A stretch of DNA of 64,000 nt from Spiroplasma floricola 23-6 (GCF_002813555.1 NZ_CP025057.1:868001-932000), one strand, 5' to 3'; counted from the first letter of the stretch, positions 10,905 to 20,459 are shown. Notes: generated by a model from the sequence alone, not told the origin. A program made the numbers and translations.

Positions 10905-11026
10905 ATATAGATTTTAAAAACTATATTCATTTTTTACTAAAACTTTAAAAGTAAATTCAAATTAAAATATTTTCACTATAGTTTATTGTTTAAAAATTGA
11001 TTTGAGAACTTTTAAACAAAATAAAA

Positions 11027-11048
11027 ACCCAATGTAAATTGGGTAAAT
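11027..11048 (-). terminator. Rho-independent terminator
   Basis: A 7-bp stem ACCCAAT/ATTGGGT followed by TTTTATTTTG on the minus strand, about 50 bases after the stop of the lipoprotein gene. Confidence 0.7.
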
Positions 11049-11096
11049 AAGAAACTTAATATTGTTAAATTTTAGATTAAATGTTATTTTTATCTA

Positions 11097-12932
11097 TTAA
11101 AAAATAACATAATTTTCTCAAAGTTTAAATTCTTGTTCTCTATCAAATTTTATTTTAATTTTAATTATTCCAAATAAATTTAGCATCATATAATCAAAAT
11201 TTTGAAATAGTTTGTAACTGTCTTCTTTTATTACATGGAAAAAAGAAGATGAATTTTTGTTTGGTGTTAATTTAACATTATTGGCTATATTATTGTCAAT
11301 ATTTTCAATTGAGAAATATATATTTTTTTCTTTTAAAACTCTTTCAGATAGTTTTACTTTATTTAAAAAACTTAACTTTCTAGTATGATATGTTTCTGAA
11401 AAGTCTTTTAGAAGAGTATTAAGTTCAAAATTGTTTAAAGATTTATATTCTCCACTACTATTTCAAATAGTTGAATCTTTATTTTCAAAAAGTAAATCAA
11501 AATAATAAAAACTAATCTCGTTTTCAAAAGGTAACATTCCCTCATTTTGAAAAGGTGCAAAAAGCATCTTGTAAGTTTCAAATAATTTCATTGATAAATC
11601 TAAAAGACTATCATAATCTAAATCTCTTACTCCATTCATAGAATAAGAAATTGGCAATTTAAAGTCTAGTAATTGATGATTATATGCTAACTCTCCTGAT
11701 CCTATTTTAATACTTGGACCTGCAATATCAATATAACCCATTGCTATTGCCAATTTATAATTTTGTGTTTCTTGGAATTTTAATATTTCACTTTGACTTA
11801 AGAAAGTACTCAAGAAATTATTTTGAATCACACTATAATCGCTTCTAATTTTAGCTCAATTTCAGAAATGAAATTGTTCTGTTAGTAAGAAATTATTAAT
11901 TGCATCTTCATCTCCTAAAAGTAATTTATTAACTTTTTCATGATCTTCTGTTTTTGTTAGATCAAAACTTATAATATCATCATTACTCGCATATAAATTA
12001 TTTATAATTAGAGAGTTCATATTTTGTTGTTCAAAACTTTAAGTTCTGTAAATACTTTCTTTATTAAATCCAATTTCCATTGTAGGAAATTCGTTTTTAA
12101 AATACTTATCTTTAATAGTTTTTATCAAACTTTCACTAAATGCATTATTCTCATTATAATATTTTTTTAATTGATCATTTGAGTTTAAATAAGCATCAGA
12201 ATCACTATTGTCTCCTTTAATATCACTTCATTTTAAATTTAAATAATTTTCAGTTTCACTTGAAATAAACATATCCTTTCCAATATTTTTATACATTGTA
12301 TCTCCAATGACTTTAAAAGATTCATTATCTGTTGAAGTATACTTCAATGTTCCTGATAATTTAAAATTTTCTAAATCATCTAGTCCTTTATATTTAGTTA
12401 CAATTTTATAATCAATAATTACATTTCCTATGTAACTGCCAGGAACTATTTCTCCTGAATTAATTTCAAAATTATCATTAAAAAGTAACTCTATATGATC
12501 AAAAACTGAATCAACTTCATCAAGAATTATTTTATATTTATTTAATTTTTTAAGTTCGTTTAATTTTTCTTCTAATAAATTAATTTTGAATATTTTTCCT
12601 ATATCAATTGCTAATTGTTTTTTATTTTCATTTGTTAATTTATCTTTTCATTCTGGATCTGAGAATTTTAAAATATTTTCTTTAAATAAAAACTGATTTC
12701 CCTCTTCCATACTTCCAACACCAATGAGATTGCCAACAACCTCTTTTTCATAATGTTGTGTTCAAACTTCTCCCACTTCTTTTTCAAAATCTTGAACAGC
12801 TTGAGTAATATCTTTTTTAGGTTCTTCTATTCCAGAATTACCATCTTTTTGTTTTGTACCACATGCAATAACACTAGTAGTTGTTGAAGCAACAATGCCA
12901 ATTGTTGCTAATACACTTAACGATTTTTTCAT
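11097..12932 (-). pseudogene. Lipoprotein gene interrupted by one in-frame TAA
   Basis: The ATG at 12932 starts a lipoprotein: a short basic N-terminus, a hydrophobic stretch and a lipobox ending SVIAC at residue 25. After 297 codons an in-frame TAA (12041-12039) interrupts it, and the same frame then runs open for 314 more codons to the TAA at 11097, without any frameshift. The two halves read like one secreted protein of about 611 residues with many Asp/Asn/Lys and aromatic residues. A terminator follows the distal stop. The upstream half could still give a 297-residue lipoprotein, and an ATG at 12020 could restart the rest. Most likely a recent nonsense mutation, or a sequencing error. Function unknown. 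Confidence 0.75.
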
Positions 12933-13183
12933 TTTTCATTTTTCCTTTTTTAAAGAGCCTTAAGAAATAAAATAAGTATCTTAATTGATATTTATAATTA
13001 TATATATTAAGGAAATAAAAACCTTTTTAACTTTTCTTAACCTTAGACTACAAAAGGAGTTGAAAAAATAATATTAAAATGTGTATAAAATAGCTCGTAA
13101 TTAAAAAATAGACATAAATACGTCTACTCACTTCATATTAAATTTTAAAATTCAATAATCTTTATCATATTTACTAAATACTT

Positions 13184-13447
13184 TTAGCTTTTAATGATTT
13201 TATTTTTTGACATTAGAATTAAACATTCATTTTCTTTATCTAATTTCTTATAAAAAATTGGTCCTGCAGCTTTAATTTTAACTCCAAATCTTTCAGTTAA
13301 TTTATCAAACTCAATTTCATCTAGCATTACATAAGTTTCATCAATTTTTTCTACTAATAGATAAGGATCTTCAAACGCATCCAAAATTTTAATATCTGAA
13401 ATAATATTCTTTGTTACTTTTATTTCCATTCTTTGATATATATACAT
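13184..13447 (-). CDS. Hypothetical small protein
   Basis: An 87-residue protein; an internal ATG at 13429 (MEIKVTKN) would give 81 residues, but GAAAG lies 12 bases before the first ATG. The sequence alternates short strands and acidic turns (ILDAFEDPYLLVEK, YVMLDEIEFDKL) and has no signal or membrane helix. It may be a small beta-rich cytoplasmic protein. Family not recognised. It lies between the broken lipoprotein and a HAD phosphatase and has its own promoter space. Confidence 0.5.
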   Translation of the reverse strand: MYIYQRMEIKVTKNIISDIKILDAFEDPYLLVEKIDETYVMLDEIEFDKLTERFGVKIKAAGPIFYKKLDKENECLILMSKNKIIKS

Positions 13448-13489
13448 ATTTATAACATTCTTTCAAATGTATTTTACTAAAACTAAATG

Positions 13490-13516
13490 AAAAAACTCAA
13501 TAATATTGAGTTTTTT
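13490..13516 (-). terminator. Rho-independent terminator of the HAD gene
   Basis: A 13-bp stem AAAAAACTCAATA/TATTGAGTTTTTT whose left arm begins inside the stop codon of the HAD phosphatase gene. The T-rich arm acts as the uridine tract on the minus strand. Confidence 0.8.
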
Positions 13517-14312
13517 AATTAATATACTTGCCAATTTCTCTTTTAGTATTTCTAATTATTGTTTTTCCTGCTTTTAAAGCTAATTTTGTACCACTTGCCA
13601 TAACAAATGAATTTTGCACATTTTCTAACATTTCAAAGTCATTATCTCCATCTCCTGATGAAATAATATCTTTTGGATCAATATTGTATTTCTCTTGTAA
13701 ATACTTTATTCCAGTATACTTAGAAACATCTTGGTGCATTAATTCTAATACAAATGGAGAAGTATGCAATATTTTAACATCTTTTAAATCTTTAAATAAA
13801 CTTCTAATATAGTCAAAATCTTGAGTATGTGCATAAAGAGCAACATTATTTAGTTTTTCATTTGTTAAAACCGTTTCAATATATTCATCAAATTTATCTT
13901 CTTTTTCAAATCAAAGAGGAATAACTATAGTTGCTTCATATCTTGGTTTTTCTTCTTTTATACCCGATATTTCAATAGCATTTAAAGTATCTGATAATTT
14001 AATACCACAAAAATTATGTAATTTTTTTAAAGCATCATAAATTTTTTGTCTTTGTGTCATAGGTATTGAAAGCTCATAAAGAGTTTTTTGCCCTTTAAAC
14101 ATCGCAGCTCCATTGTTAGTAATTTTATACTCAACATCAAATCCATGTTGTTGTACTAACTCATTTACATGATCAATATCTCTTCCTGTTGCAATAATAA
14201 ATTTATTTTCTTTTGTTCATTGTTTTACAAAATTTATATCTCTTTCAATTAACTCATAGTTATTTTCTTTTAAAGTTAAAGTACCATCAAAATCACTTAT
14301 TCATCATTTCAT
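13515..14312 (-). CDS. Cof-type HAD-superfamily phosphatase
   Basis: 265 residues. Motif I is ISDFDGTLTLKE (nucleophile Asp), motif II lies in FIIATGRDIDH, the type II cap occupies the middle, and the C-terminal motifs are KYLQEKYNI (motif III Lys) and SSGDGDNDFEMLE (motif IV). This is the Cof/YbiV type that dephosphorylates sugar phosphates, nucleotides or FMN/PLP-like small molecules in the cytoplasm. The start ATG is followed by two TGA(Trp) codons, which hides the N-terminus under the standard code. A paralogue with the same layout lies at 21566-22423. Confidence 0.88.
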
Positions 14313-14470
14313 ATTTTTTTATATCCTTTCACAATTAAAAGGTATTCATATTAATACCCTATTAAAAGTATAGAACTTTAAAGTAGGTTTAATGCAAGAG
14401 TTTTTTAAATAAAAATAAAATATTTTCTATTAACTGTATTTACTTAATTTAATAAAAATAAAATAAAAAA

Positions 14471-14498
14471 AACATTTTCAAGTTTGAAAATGTTATTT
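14471..14498 (-). terminator. Rho-independent terminator of the ABC/exported-protein operon
   Basis: An 11-bp stem AACATTTTCAA/TTGAAAATGTT followed by a T run on the minus strand, 33 bases after the permease stop. Confidence 0.8.
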
Positions 14499-14526
14499 AT
14501 AAATAAATTATAAAGGTTTTACTCTA

Positions 14527-15459
14527 TTAAATATTAAATGATATTTTTTTAAATATAATTGTTGATAATCAAGCAAGTGCAAAAGAGATTGAAATAGAAA
14601 TAACTATTAAAGAAGAATAAGATGCTTTATTTATTTCTTTTAAAACTGGTGTTTCTATAAAAATAATTCTTGTTGAACCACTACCTATTATTTCTTGACT
14701 TAATATATATCTTACAGGTTCTGCATCTAAATCATAGTTAAAAACATTTGTAATAAATGCTTGTAATCCAATATAATTAATTACTATTTTAAAAGCCTGA
14801 CTTTGAGAATTACTAACAAGATAAATTAACTCAAGTATACCTATTAAAATAAAGTATCCCAAAATTAAAGATGCAATAACATTAAACATTGTAGCTCTTT
14901 CTGTTAAAAGCAATGACATAATAAAAAATATTGAACTTAACATTATTAGAAAAAAGTAGATTTGAATAAATCCTAAAACTATATTATTATAAGCATTTTT
15001 TGCATCTTGAGTAAAAGATGCCATTATCAATAATACTATAAGAGCAGGAATATACATCACTGTAATTACTAAAAGTAAAAATAAATATTTCATAAGTATT
15101 ATTTGAGTTTTTGTTAAGGGTTGTGTTAGCCATAAAGAAATTTGTGTAGAACTTATTTCTTTTAATAAAATTTTATCTATAAAAGTTATCATAACAAAAC
15201 CATAAATAGCTAAGCCTAAACTTTTAAAAAAGATATTATAAATCAGTTCTAAAGGTATCATTGATTCATAAGTTCCTGATATTGACCCTGATCCTGATAA
15301 AGAAGATTCATATATTGATCCTCTTACTATTGTAAATCCTGAAGAGATTAGAGGTAGCATAAAAATACCTACTATAAATATTGTAAAAATTGCTACAGTA
15401 CTAACAATTAATTTTCAGTGAATTTGAAAATAAGTACCTATTCCATTAAATATTTTCAT
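14527..15459 (-). CDS. ABC-2-type transporter permease
   Basis: 310 residues with about six hydrophobic helices: one at 17-37, an extracellular Ser/Gly-rich loop (SGSGSISGTYES), then helices near 75, 125, 160, 195 and the C-terminal anchor. Arg, Lys and Thr between helices 2 and 3 (WLTQPLTKTQI) match the coupling loop of ABC-2 permeases. The ATG overlaps the stop of the ATPase gene as TAATG, so the two form one exporter. The cargo is unknown; the broken exported-protein gene just upstream is a possible client. Because the ATPase is frameshifted, this permease may be idle. Confidence 0.8.
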
Positions 15460-16173
15460 TAGAACAAATCCTCTACACTATGATTTTTAAATAATTTTAC
15501 AAAATCCTCTTGGATTTCTTTCATATTTGTCTCTTTAGTATTATATTCTTTAATTAAAACTCCTTGTTTTATAAATCCCACACGATCACATAACTTTAAA
15601 ACTTCATTAAATTCATGAGAACAAATTATTATAGTTGTTTTAAAGTCATTTTTAAATTTTAATATTAGATCATAAAACTGAATTGATATTGCTAAATCTA
15701 AACCTCTTGTTGGTTCATCTAAAACTAAAAATTCTAGTTTGTGCATAATAGCAGAGATTATAGCTGTTTTTTGTTTCATGCCTGTAGACATTTTTTTTAT
15801 TTTTTTTCTTTGCATCTAATTCGAAAAAATTTAATAGTTTTTCTACAAAATTTCAGTCAACATTCCGTTTTAATTTAGCAACTATTTTTAAGTATTGTAT
15901 TCCTGTTAATCCATCATATAAAGCAATTTCTCCAGCAATATATCCTGAGAAAAACATTATTTCTTTAGTTTTCTTAAAACTATCAAAATCTTTAACTGTA
16001 ATTTCTCCTGAATCTGGTTTTACAAAACCTAAAATTTGTCTAATAAGAGTAGATTTCCCTGCTCCATTAGGACCCATAATTCCATAAACTTCATTTTCTT
16101 TAACATTTAAAGAGATATCAAAATTTCCTGTATTTTTACTATATGTTTTTGTTACATTTTTTACTATTAACAT
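15459..16173 (-). pseudogene. ABC transporter ATP-binding protein, frameshifted in a homopolymer
   Basis: The first part (ATG 16173) holds Walker A GPNGAGKST and a Q-loop region; the second holds an LSGGQ-like STGMKQK, Walker B FLVLDEPTRGLD and the switch His in IICSHE. They lie in different frames. The shift is in two adjacent eight-A tracts (plus T at 15791-15798 and 15800-15807). Removing one A restores ELDAKKKIKKMSTGMKQK and a normal domain of about 238 residues. It may be a pseudogene, a phase-off variant, or a gene rescued by transcriptional slippage. It ends in TAATG with the permease start. Confidence 0.8.
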
Positions 16174-16202
16174 TTTTATCCTTTCTACTTTTTATATTAA
16201 AA

Positions 16203-16868
16203 TTATCACGCTTTATATCTCACTTCTGTTGCCTTCACTGTTCCAGCAGATCAGTATCAGTTAGAACCCACTCCATAAGCGGCAATTTCATATTTTAATT
16301 TAATTTCTAAAGTATTCTTATTTTTAAAATTAGCATAAACATATGCTTTATAATAATTTCCTCATTTAAATCCACCTTTATCAGATTCTTTATGTATAAT
16401 TTCAAATCATTACCCCATACTTTCTCTTAAGTTTCAAGTAAAAGTACGTGAAGCACTGTATACATTTTTATTTTTTATATATTCATCTCAATCCATGTTT
16501 TTTCCTTTTTTAAAGTAATACTCTTCTTCAATTACTACTGTTAAATCTGCATAATATTTTTGTAATAAATCTTTTCCTCCAAATTTAGTTAAGTCAATTT
16601 CAATGCTTTCTTCTAAAGGTTTAACATTTATAGTATGTCCTCCTGTACCTCATGCTTTTCCAACAGCTCATGTTTCAAGACCCAAATAAATATCATCTGT
16701 AACATCTTGTGCTTTATTATTTAGTAAATCAATGTTTTGTGATTCTATATTTTCATTAATATAATTATTTTCTCGTTTATTTAGTTCAAGTCTAGTTGTA
16801 TCAACCATTGTTGATGTTAAAGGTGTAGTTAATGTTACTACTCCCAAAATTGGTAATAATTTTTTCAT
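16203..16868 (-). pseudogene. Exported-protein gene with an in-frame TAA
   Basis: The frame starts MKKLLPILGVVTLTTPLTST, a secretion signal without a lipobox Cys. It would encode 221 residues rich in Trp, Tyr and Lys (WFEIIHKE, FKWGNYYKAYVYANF, GSNWYWSAG), a beta-strand pattern. Codon 153 is TAA (16412-16410); the frame on both sides is open and protein-like, and no indel is seen. A single base change from a Tyr codon would explain it. It lies 29 bases upstream of the frameshifted ABC ATPase, so the whole unit may have decayed together. Function unknown. Confidence 0.7.
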
Positions 16869-17029
16869 ATTGTTTTTTCCTTCTATCGACTTCTCAAGTC
16901 TAATTTAATTATATATTAATAACACTTATTAAAGTTTTTATTATAAAAAAGTGTTAAAAACACAATTAAATTAACTTATAAAATAAAATTTAGTTTCAAT
17001 ATAAATATTTATAATAAAAAAATAGTAGC

Positions 17030-17421
17030 AAAAAGTATTATTTAATATTGTAAAAGTTTTATATTCTATATTATTGGATTTTATTTTTTTTATTTGAATA
17101 ATATAAATAATAATGAAAGTACAAATAGATACTATAGATATTAAAATTAAAGACCAACTTAAAACAATATACTTTTTATATTGTTGTAATTAATTTTCAA
17201 TTTGAATAGTGAACAAAGTATAAAAGTCTTGCTATAAATACTAAACAAAAGTAAATATAAATATGATAAAAAATAATGTAGAAAACAAAAAGTGCTATAA
17301 CTGAATTAGTTTAGAAATTAAGCATATCTGCTCCTGATATTGACACAATAAGCAAAAAGTAAAATCCAATAAATTCAAAAAGAATACAAGCCTCTATTTC
17401 ATTTAAAGTTTTTACTTTCAT
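17030..17421 (-). pseudogene. Decayed copy of the 18255-18677 membrane-protein gene (copy C)
   Basis: ATG at 17421 opens 37 codons (MKVKTLNEIEACILFEF and on) to a TAA. Matching pieces follow in shifting frames: FIARLLYFVHYSN, then IISI-type hydrophobic segments, then NNIEYKTFTI, which aligns with KNIEYKEFTFW of the intact copy. Several frameshifts and stops show it is dead. Confidence 0.6.
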
Positions 17422-17499
17422 AACTTTCTTTGAAAGTTTTTCTCGTTTTCGATAATCACACACTCCAAACTATTATTTTATAGAATTTATCAAAATATT

Positions 17500-17935
17500 A
17501 TTTTTATAAATATTTTATCTTGTTTAGTAACAAATTATATTTCTATCAAAAGTAAATTCTTTATACTCAATATTTTTCTCTTTCCTTTTTTTTGATAGAA
17601 ATAATATAGAAAACTATAAATATACAAATAGAGATTATTGGCAATCATATTAAAACTTTACTTAATTTTATATTTTTATTCTCTTCTTCGAGTTTTGAAT
17701 TTGAATAGTGCAAAAAAAGATAAGTTGATATCTTTGTAAAGTATCAACTATGATTATCATTGCTACAAGAATAGTAGATAAAGCAACATATACTACATCC
17801 AGAGTTGAAGCAAAGTCAATTTTGGATTTATTAAAAAGATTAATAAATAATAATAAGAATTTCAGAAGTAATAAATATTATTAAATAATTTATGGGTTTT
17901 CTTTTTTTAATTGCTTTCCTAAAAATTATCTGTCT
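17500..17935 (-). pseudogene. Decayed copy of the 18255-18677 membrane-protein gene (copy B)
   Basis: Nucleotide similarity to the intact copy is visible over its whole length; for example, AAATTCTTTATACTC occurs in both at the 3' end. Reading in alternating frames gives DFASTLDVVYVALSTILV, then KLEEENKNIKLSKVLIWLPI and FIVFYIISIKKK, which follow the intact protein closely. Frameshifts and stops interrupt it and the start codon is lost. Confidence 0.65.
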
Positions 17936-18041
17936 CTCTTTTTCGTAATAATTTGTATGCTAGAAAATATTGTTCTGAATAAATTTAAAGATTAATATTA
18001 TTTTCTACTCTATTAGAAAATATAAATATTTAAACTCTCTA

Positions 18042-18058
18042 TTTTTTTTTTTTTTTTT
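18042..18058. repeat. T17 homopolymer
   Basis: Seventeen consecutive T on the plus strand. It lies between the decayed copy B and the duplicated leader upstream of it, at a position where it would sit in the 5' region of copy B. No such tract is present in the sister leader at 19.5 kb. Confidence 0.8.
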
Positions 18059-18059
18059 A

Positions 18060-18182
18060 AAATACTTAAAGTTTTTAAACTATACCTTCTTCGAATCTAT
18101 GATTTTTATATTTAGCTTACATTCAATGCCTACAATTGATTTTTACACTTATAAAAAGAGTTTTATTTTTATAAGTGTAAAA
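18060..18182 (-). promoter_or_regulatory. Duplicated promoter-leader module, copy 1
   Basis: On the minus strand this reads TTGAAT-GTAAGCTAAATATAAAA-ATCATAGATTCGAAGAAGG. The same order occurs at 19500-19610 (TTGACT, 17 bases, ATCATAGATTCGAAGAAAGG). The TTGA box plus 17-base spacer suggests a promoter. At its upstream edge it carries a perfect 17-bp inverted repeat (18141-18157 with 18166-18182). It would have driven decayed copy B. Confidence 0.45.
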
Positions 18183-18188
18183 AAATAA

Positions 18189-18212
18189 AAAACCAGCATA
18201 AAGTTGGTTTAA
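18189..18212 (-). terminator. Rho-independent terminator
   Basis: On the minus strand AACCAAC-TTTAT-GCTGGTT followed by TTTTATTTTTTT, about 45 bases after the stop of the 18255-18677 gene. A near-identical terminator lies at 19607-19632, so the terminator was duplicated together with the adjoining leader. Confidence 0.75.
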
Positions 18213-18254
18213 TTTCAAACTATTAATTTATAAAAATTATTAATATTCTATTTT

Positions 18255-18677
18255 TTATAAGTTCTCTAATAATAAATTATATTTTTTTCAAAAAGTAAAT
18301 TCTTTATACTCTATATTTTTCTCCTTCATTTTTTTAATAGCAATAATATAAAATGCTATAAATAAGCAATTGGATATTATTGGCAGTCAAATTAATGCTT
18401 TACTTATTTTTATATTTTTATTATTTTTTTCAAGTTTCTGATTTGAAAAATATAAGAAATTAATAAGAGAAATTCTATTTAAAGGCCCTAATATAAAATA
18501 CAATAATGTAACAGTAATAACTAAGATAGAAAATACTATATCTAGTTTTGTTTCAAAATTAAATCTAGTTTTTGAAAAATCTATAAATAGTCATATTAAT
18601 ATAGCTATACTAAAAACTTCTGCATCAATACATATTAAAAGATTCCTTACAGGTTTTATTGTTTTTATTTTTTGCAT
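18255..18677 (-). CDS. Three-helix membrane protein (intact copy A of a tandem family)
   Basis: 140 residues: a basic head (QKIKTIKPVR), helices at about 13-32, 45-66 and 98-118, an Asn/Lys-rich cytoplasmic loop between the last two, and a charged tail ending KEFTFWKKYNLLLENL. Good AAAAGGAT ribosome-binding site 5 bases before the ATG, which directly follows the distal stop of the exported-protein gene upstream. Two decayed copies lie downstream in tandem. Family not recognised; the small size and clustering with secreted proteins would fit an immunity or accessory role, but this is speculative. Confidence 0.65.
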
Positions 18678-18689
18678 TTTTATCCTTTT

Positions 18690-19463
18690 CTATAATGAAT
18701 TAACACTTCACACTATTAAGACTGTAGCTCATAAATATACTCCATTGCCTCTATTTGCTGATTCAATTCTATACACTACATATTGAATTTATAAAGAAAT
18801 AACTAACAAAATTTTTGCTGCTATTCAACCAATTTTTGGTATAAAACTAGCTATAGCTGCAGCAGTTCTTGTTGCATCTTGAAAAACTTTTGCATAGCGA
18901 CATAAAACAATAGTAGCTTCATAATTAAATGTTGCTTTATATGTTCCAAATCAATATCACTTTGTATAAATTTCTACTCTAGGAGCATTTGAATATAGTT
19001 GATATTCATTCTTGTTTTCTAAATTAAAGCTAATATTATTGTTTTGTTCTTTATATGGTAAGTATTCTACCTTATTAGCTTCTAAAACAAAATAACCTTT
19101 AATAAAAGCGTTATTAAGTTCATTAATAAATTCTTCACTTAAAATTAAATTTATTAATTTATAGTTATTTGTAAGTTTTTTTAAATCATCTTTATAAATC
19201 TTTAAAATATCTAAATTTGAGTCATATTTTATTTCATCTAAAATTTGTTCTTCCAAAGACCTGTTTACTTCTGAAAAAAAGTCTATTTTGTCACTATTAA
19301 ATATTTGTGTTAATTCATTAACTATTTGAGAATATCCATTGTTAGATTCTAACTGGCTTTTAAAGAATTGAGTAGTTTTATCCTTTTTTATTCCTCCAAA
19401 AGCTGCAACAGATGAACTAGTAATTAACATAGCTGACGCCAATGTTCCTAAGAAAATTTTCAC
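18690..19463 (-). pseudogene. Exported protein gene, truncated by an in-frame TAA
   Basis: GTG at 19463 with AGGGAT 6 bases upstream begins MKIFLGTLASAMLITSSSVA, a signal peptide. The frame meets TAA at 18791-18789 after 224 codons, within a hydrophobic helix (IAAKILLVISL). It continues open for 32 more protein-like codons (IQYVVYRIES, NGVYLW) to TAG at 18690, right before the ribosome-binding site of the next gene. The intact form of 257 residues would end in a membrane-inserting helical hairpin after an Ala-rich segment. The 224-residue product could still be made. Function unknown. Confidence 0.6.
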
Positions 19464-19499
19464 AAAAATCCCTATTTTCTTTTAGATCAAGAAGTTATA

Positions 19500-19605
19500 T
19501 TTAAACTTTAAAAACAATTAAATAGTTTTTAAGCTATCCTTTCTTCGAATCTATGATTCTTATCTTTATTTTACAGTCAATGTCTACAATAGGTTTTTAC
19601 ACTTA
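19500..19605 (-). promoter_or_regulatory. Duplicated promoter-leader module, copy 2
   Basis: Minus-strand TTGACT followed after 17 bases by ATCATAGATTCGAAGAAAGG, matching the module at 18060-18182. It lies upstream of the exported-protein gene at 19463 and downstream of the terminator of the Cys-rich peptide, which fits a promoter plus 5' leader. Confidence 0.5.
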
Positions 19606-19606
19606 T

Positions 19607-19632
19607 AAAAAACCAACATAAAGTTGGTTTTT
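19607..19632 (-). terminator. Rho-independent terminator of the Cys-rich peptide gene
   Basis: AACCAAC-TTTAT-GTTGGTT followed by TTTTTTATAAG on the minus strand, 12 bases after the TAG of the Cys-rich peptide. Sister copy of the terminator at 18189. Confidence 0.8.
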
Positions 19633-19643
19633 AAAAATTAATA

Positions 19644-19745
19644 CTAACCGTGATTAGTGTCAGTTGAACACATTTGACATTCAGCACAGTTATCATCTAA
19701 GTCACAAGAGCAATTACAATCTTTGCAATCTTTATTACATTCCAT
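19644..19745 (-). CDS. Cys-rich mini-protein (possible metal-binding peptide)
   Basis: ATG at 19745 is preceded by AAAGGAAGTGA and opens a 33-codon frame with eight cysteines in CxxxCxxCxCxC and CxxCxxC spacing, beginning MECNKDCKDCNCSCD and ending TDTNHG. Asp and Asn fill the gaps. The Cys pattern is that of metallothionein-like or zinc/copper-binding peptides. A dedicated terminator follows and a housekeeping gene (mtnN) lies upstream, so it is a monocistronic unit. An in-frame ATG seven codons upstream is possible but lacks a ribosome-binding site. A second such peptide is at 60230. Confidence 0.7.
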   Translation of the reverse strand: MECNKDCKDCNCSCDLDDNCAECQMCSTDTNHG

Positions 19746-19799
19746 GATTACGTCACTTCCTTTCATATATATTTTATTACTTTTTAAGTAAATATTTTT

Positions 19800-20459
19800 T
19801 TACTTTAAAATTTGCAATAAAATTTCACTAATTTTTTCACTACCTTTTTTTAAAATTAATTTAAATTGCTCCTCATTACTTCCACTCTCAATGTGATCAC
19901 TTATCACTTTAAGAGCTATTAAAGGTTTTTTAAACAGATATGCTCCTTGAAAAAATCCAAAACATTCCATATCAAATATTAAAATTGAATCACTCAAAGG
20001 TTTTATTATAGAATTAACTTTTTCTTGTGAATTAATAAATACATCACTTGAACAAATATCTACCTTGCTAAAGTCTTGAAAAGATTTTAGCAGATTTTCA
20101 TCTGAGCAATAATATTGTTGCATTCCAGGAATTTGACCCATTTTATAACCAAATCCTGTAGCATCAGCATTACCAAGATAAGAGTTCTTAACAACTACTG
20201 TTTGTAATAAAGATAATTTTTTGCTCAAAGTTCCTACAAGTCCAGCATTAATATAAAAATCAATTTGATATTTTTGATTAACATAAGAAAAACAACTTGC
20301 AGCATTAATTAAACCTATTTTTGAAATTGCTATATAAATATTGTCTTTTTGATATATTTCAAAATATTTATCTTCTAATAAATTAGCACAAAGTTTATCT
20401 ATTAAACTTTGTGCTTCATCTTTCATAGCAAATAAAATTACTCAATTTTTATTTTTCAT
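19800..20459 (-). CDS. mtnN: 5'-methylthioadenosine/S-adenosylhomocysteine nucleosidase
   Basis: 219 residues of the PNP/UDP phosphorylase fold. The N-terminus WVILFAMKDEAQ carries the acidic residues of the MTAN family. NAGLVGTL is the glycine-rich base and ribose region, FDMECFGFFQGAYL holds the purine-binding Glu (ME motif), and VISDHIESGS provides the catalytic Asp (SD). The enzyme cleaves adenine from MTA and SAH, recycling SAM by-products. The ATG overlaps the TAA of nadD-yqeK as TAATG, so the two are co-expressed, a common Firmicute neighbourhood. Confidence 0.88.

Larger units (their letters stand above)
10010..11020. other. Gene-poor kilobase with G-rich segment; no intact gene seen
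   Basis: No long frame exists on either strand. Features visible: a plus-strand TATAAT-like stretch near 10083; a G-rich patch unusual for this genome (GGG at 10098, 10105 and 10109) followed by TTTCGAAGAAAGG, which resembles the leader motif near 18.1 and 19.5 kb; a short broken minus frame (10716-10853); and a plus-oriented terminator at 10881. The rest is eroded AT-rich sequence with scattered minus-strand fragments that look like former coding DNA. Confidence 0.5.

Noticed and set aside
13528-13812. Plus-strand frame opposite the HAD phosphatase
   Set aside because: Shadow of the minus-strand gene with intact HAD motifs.
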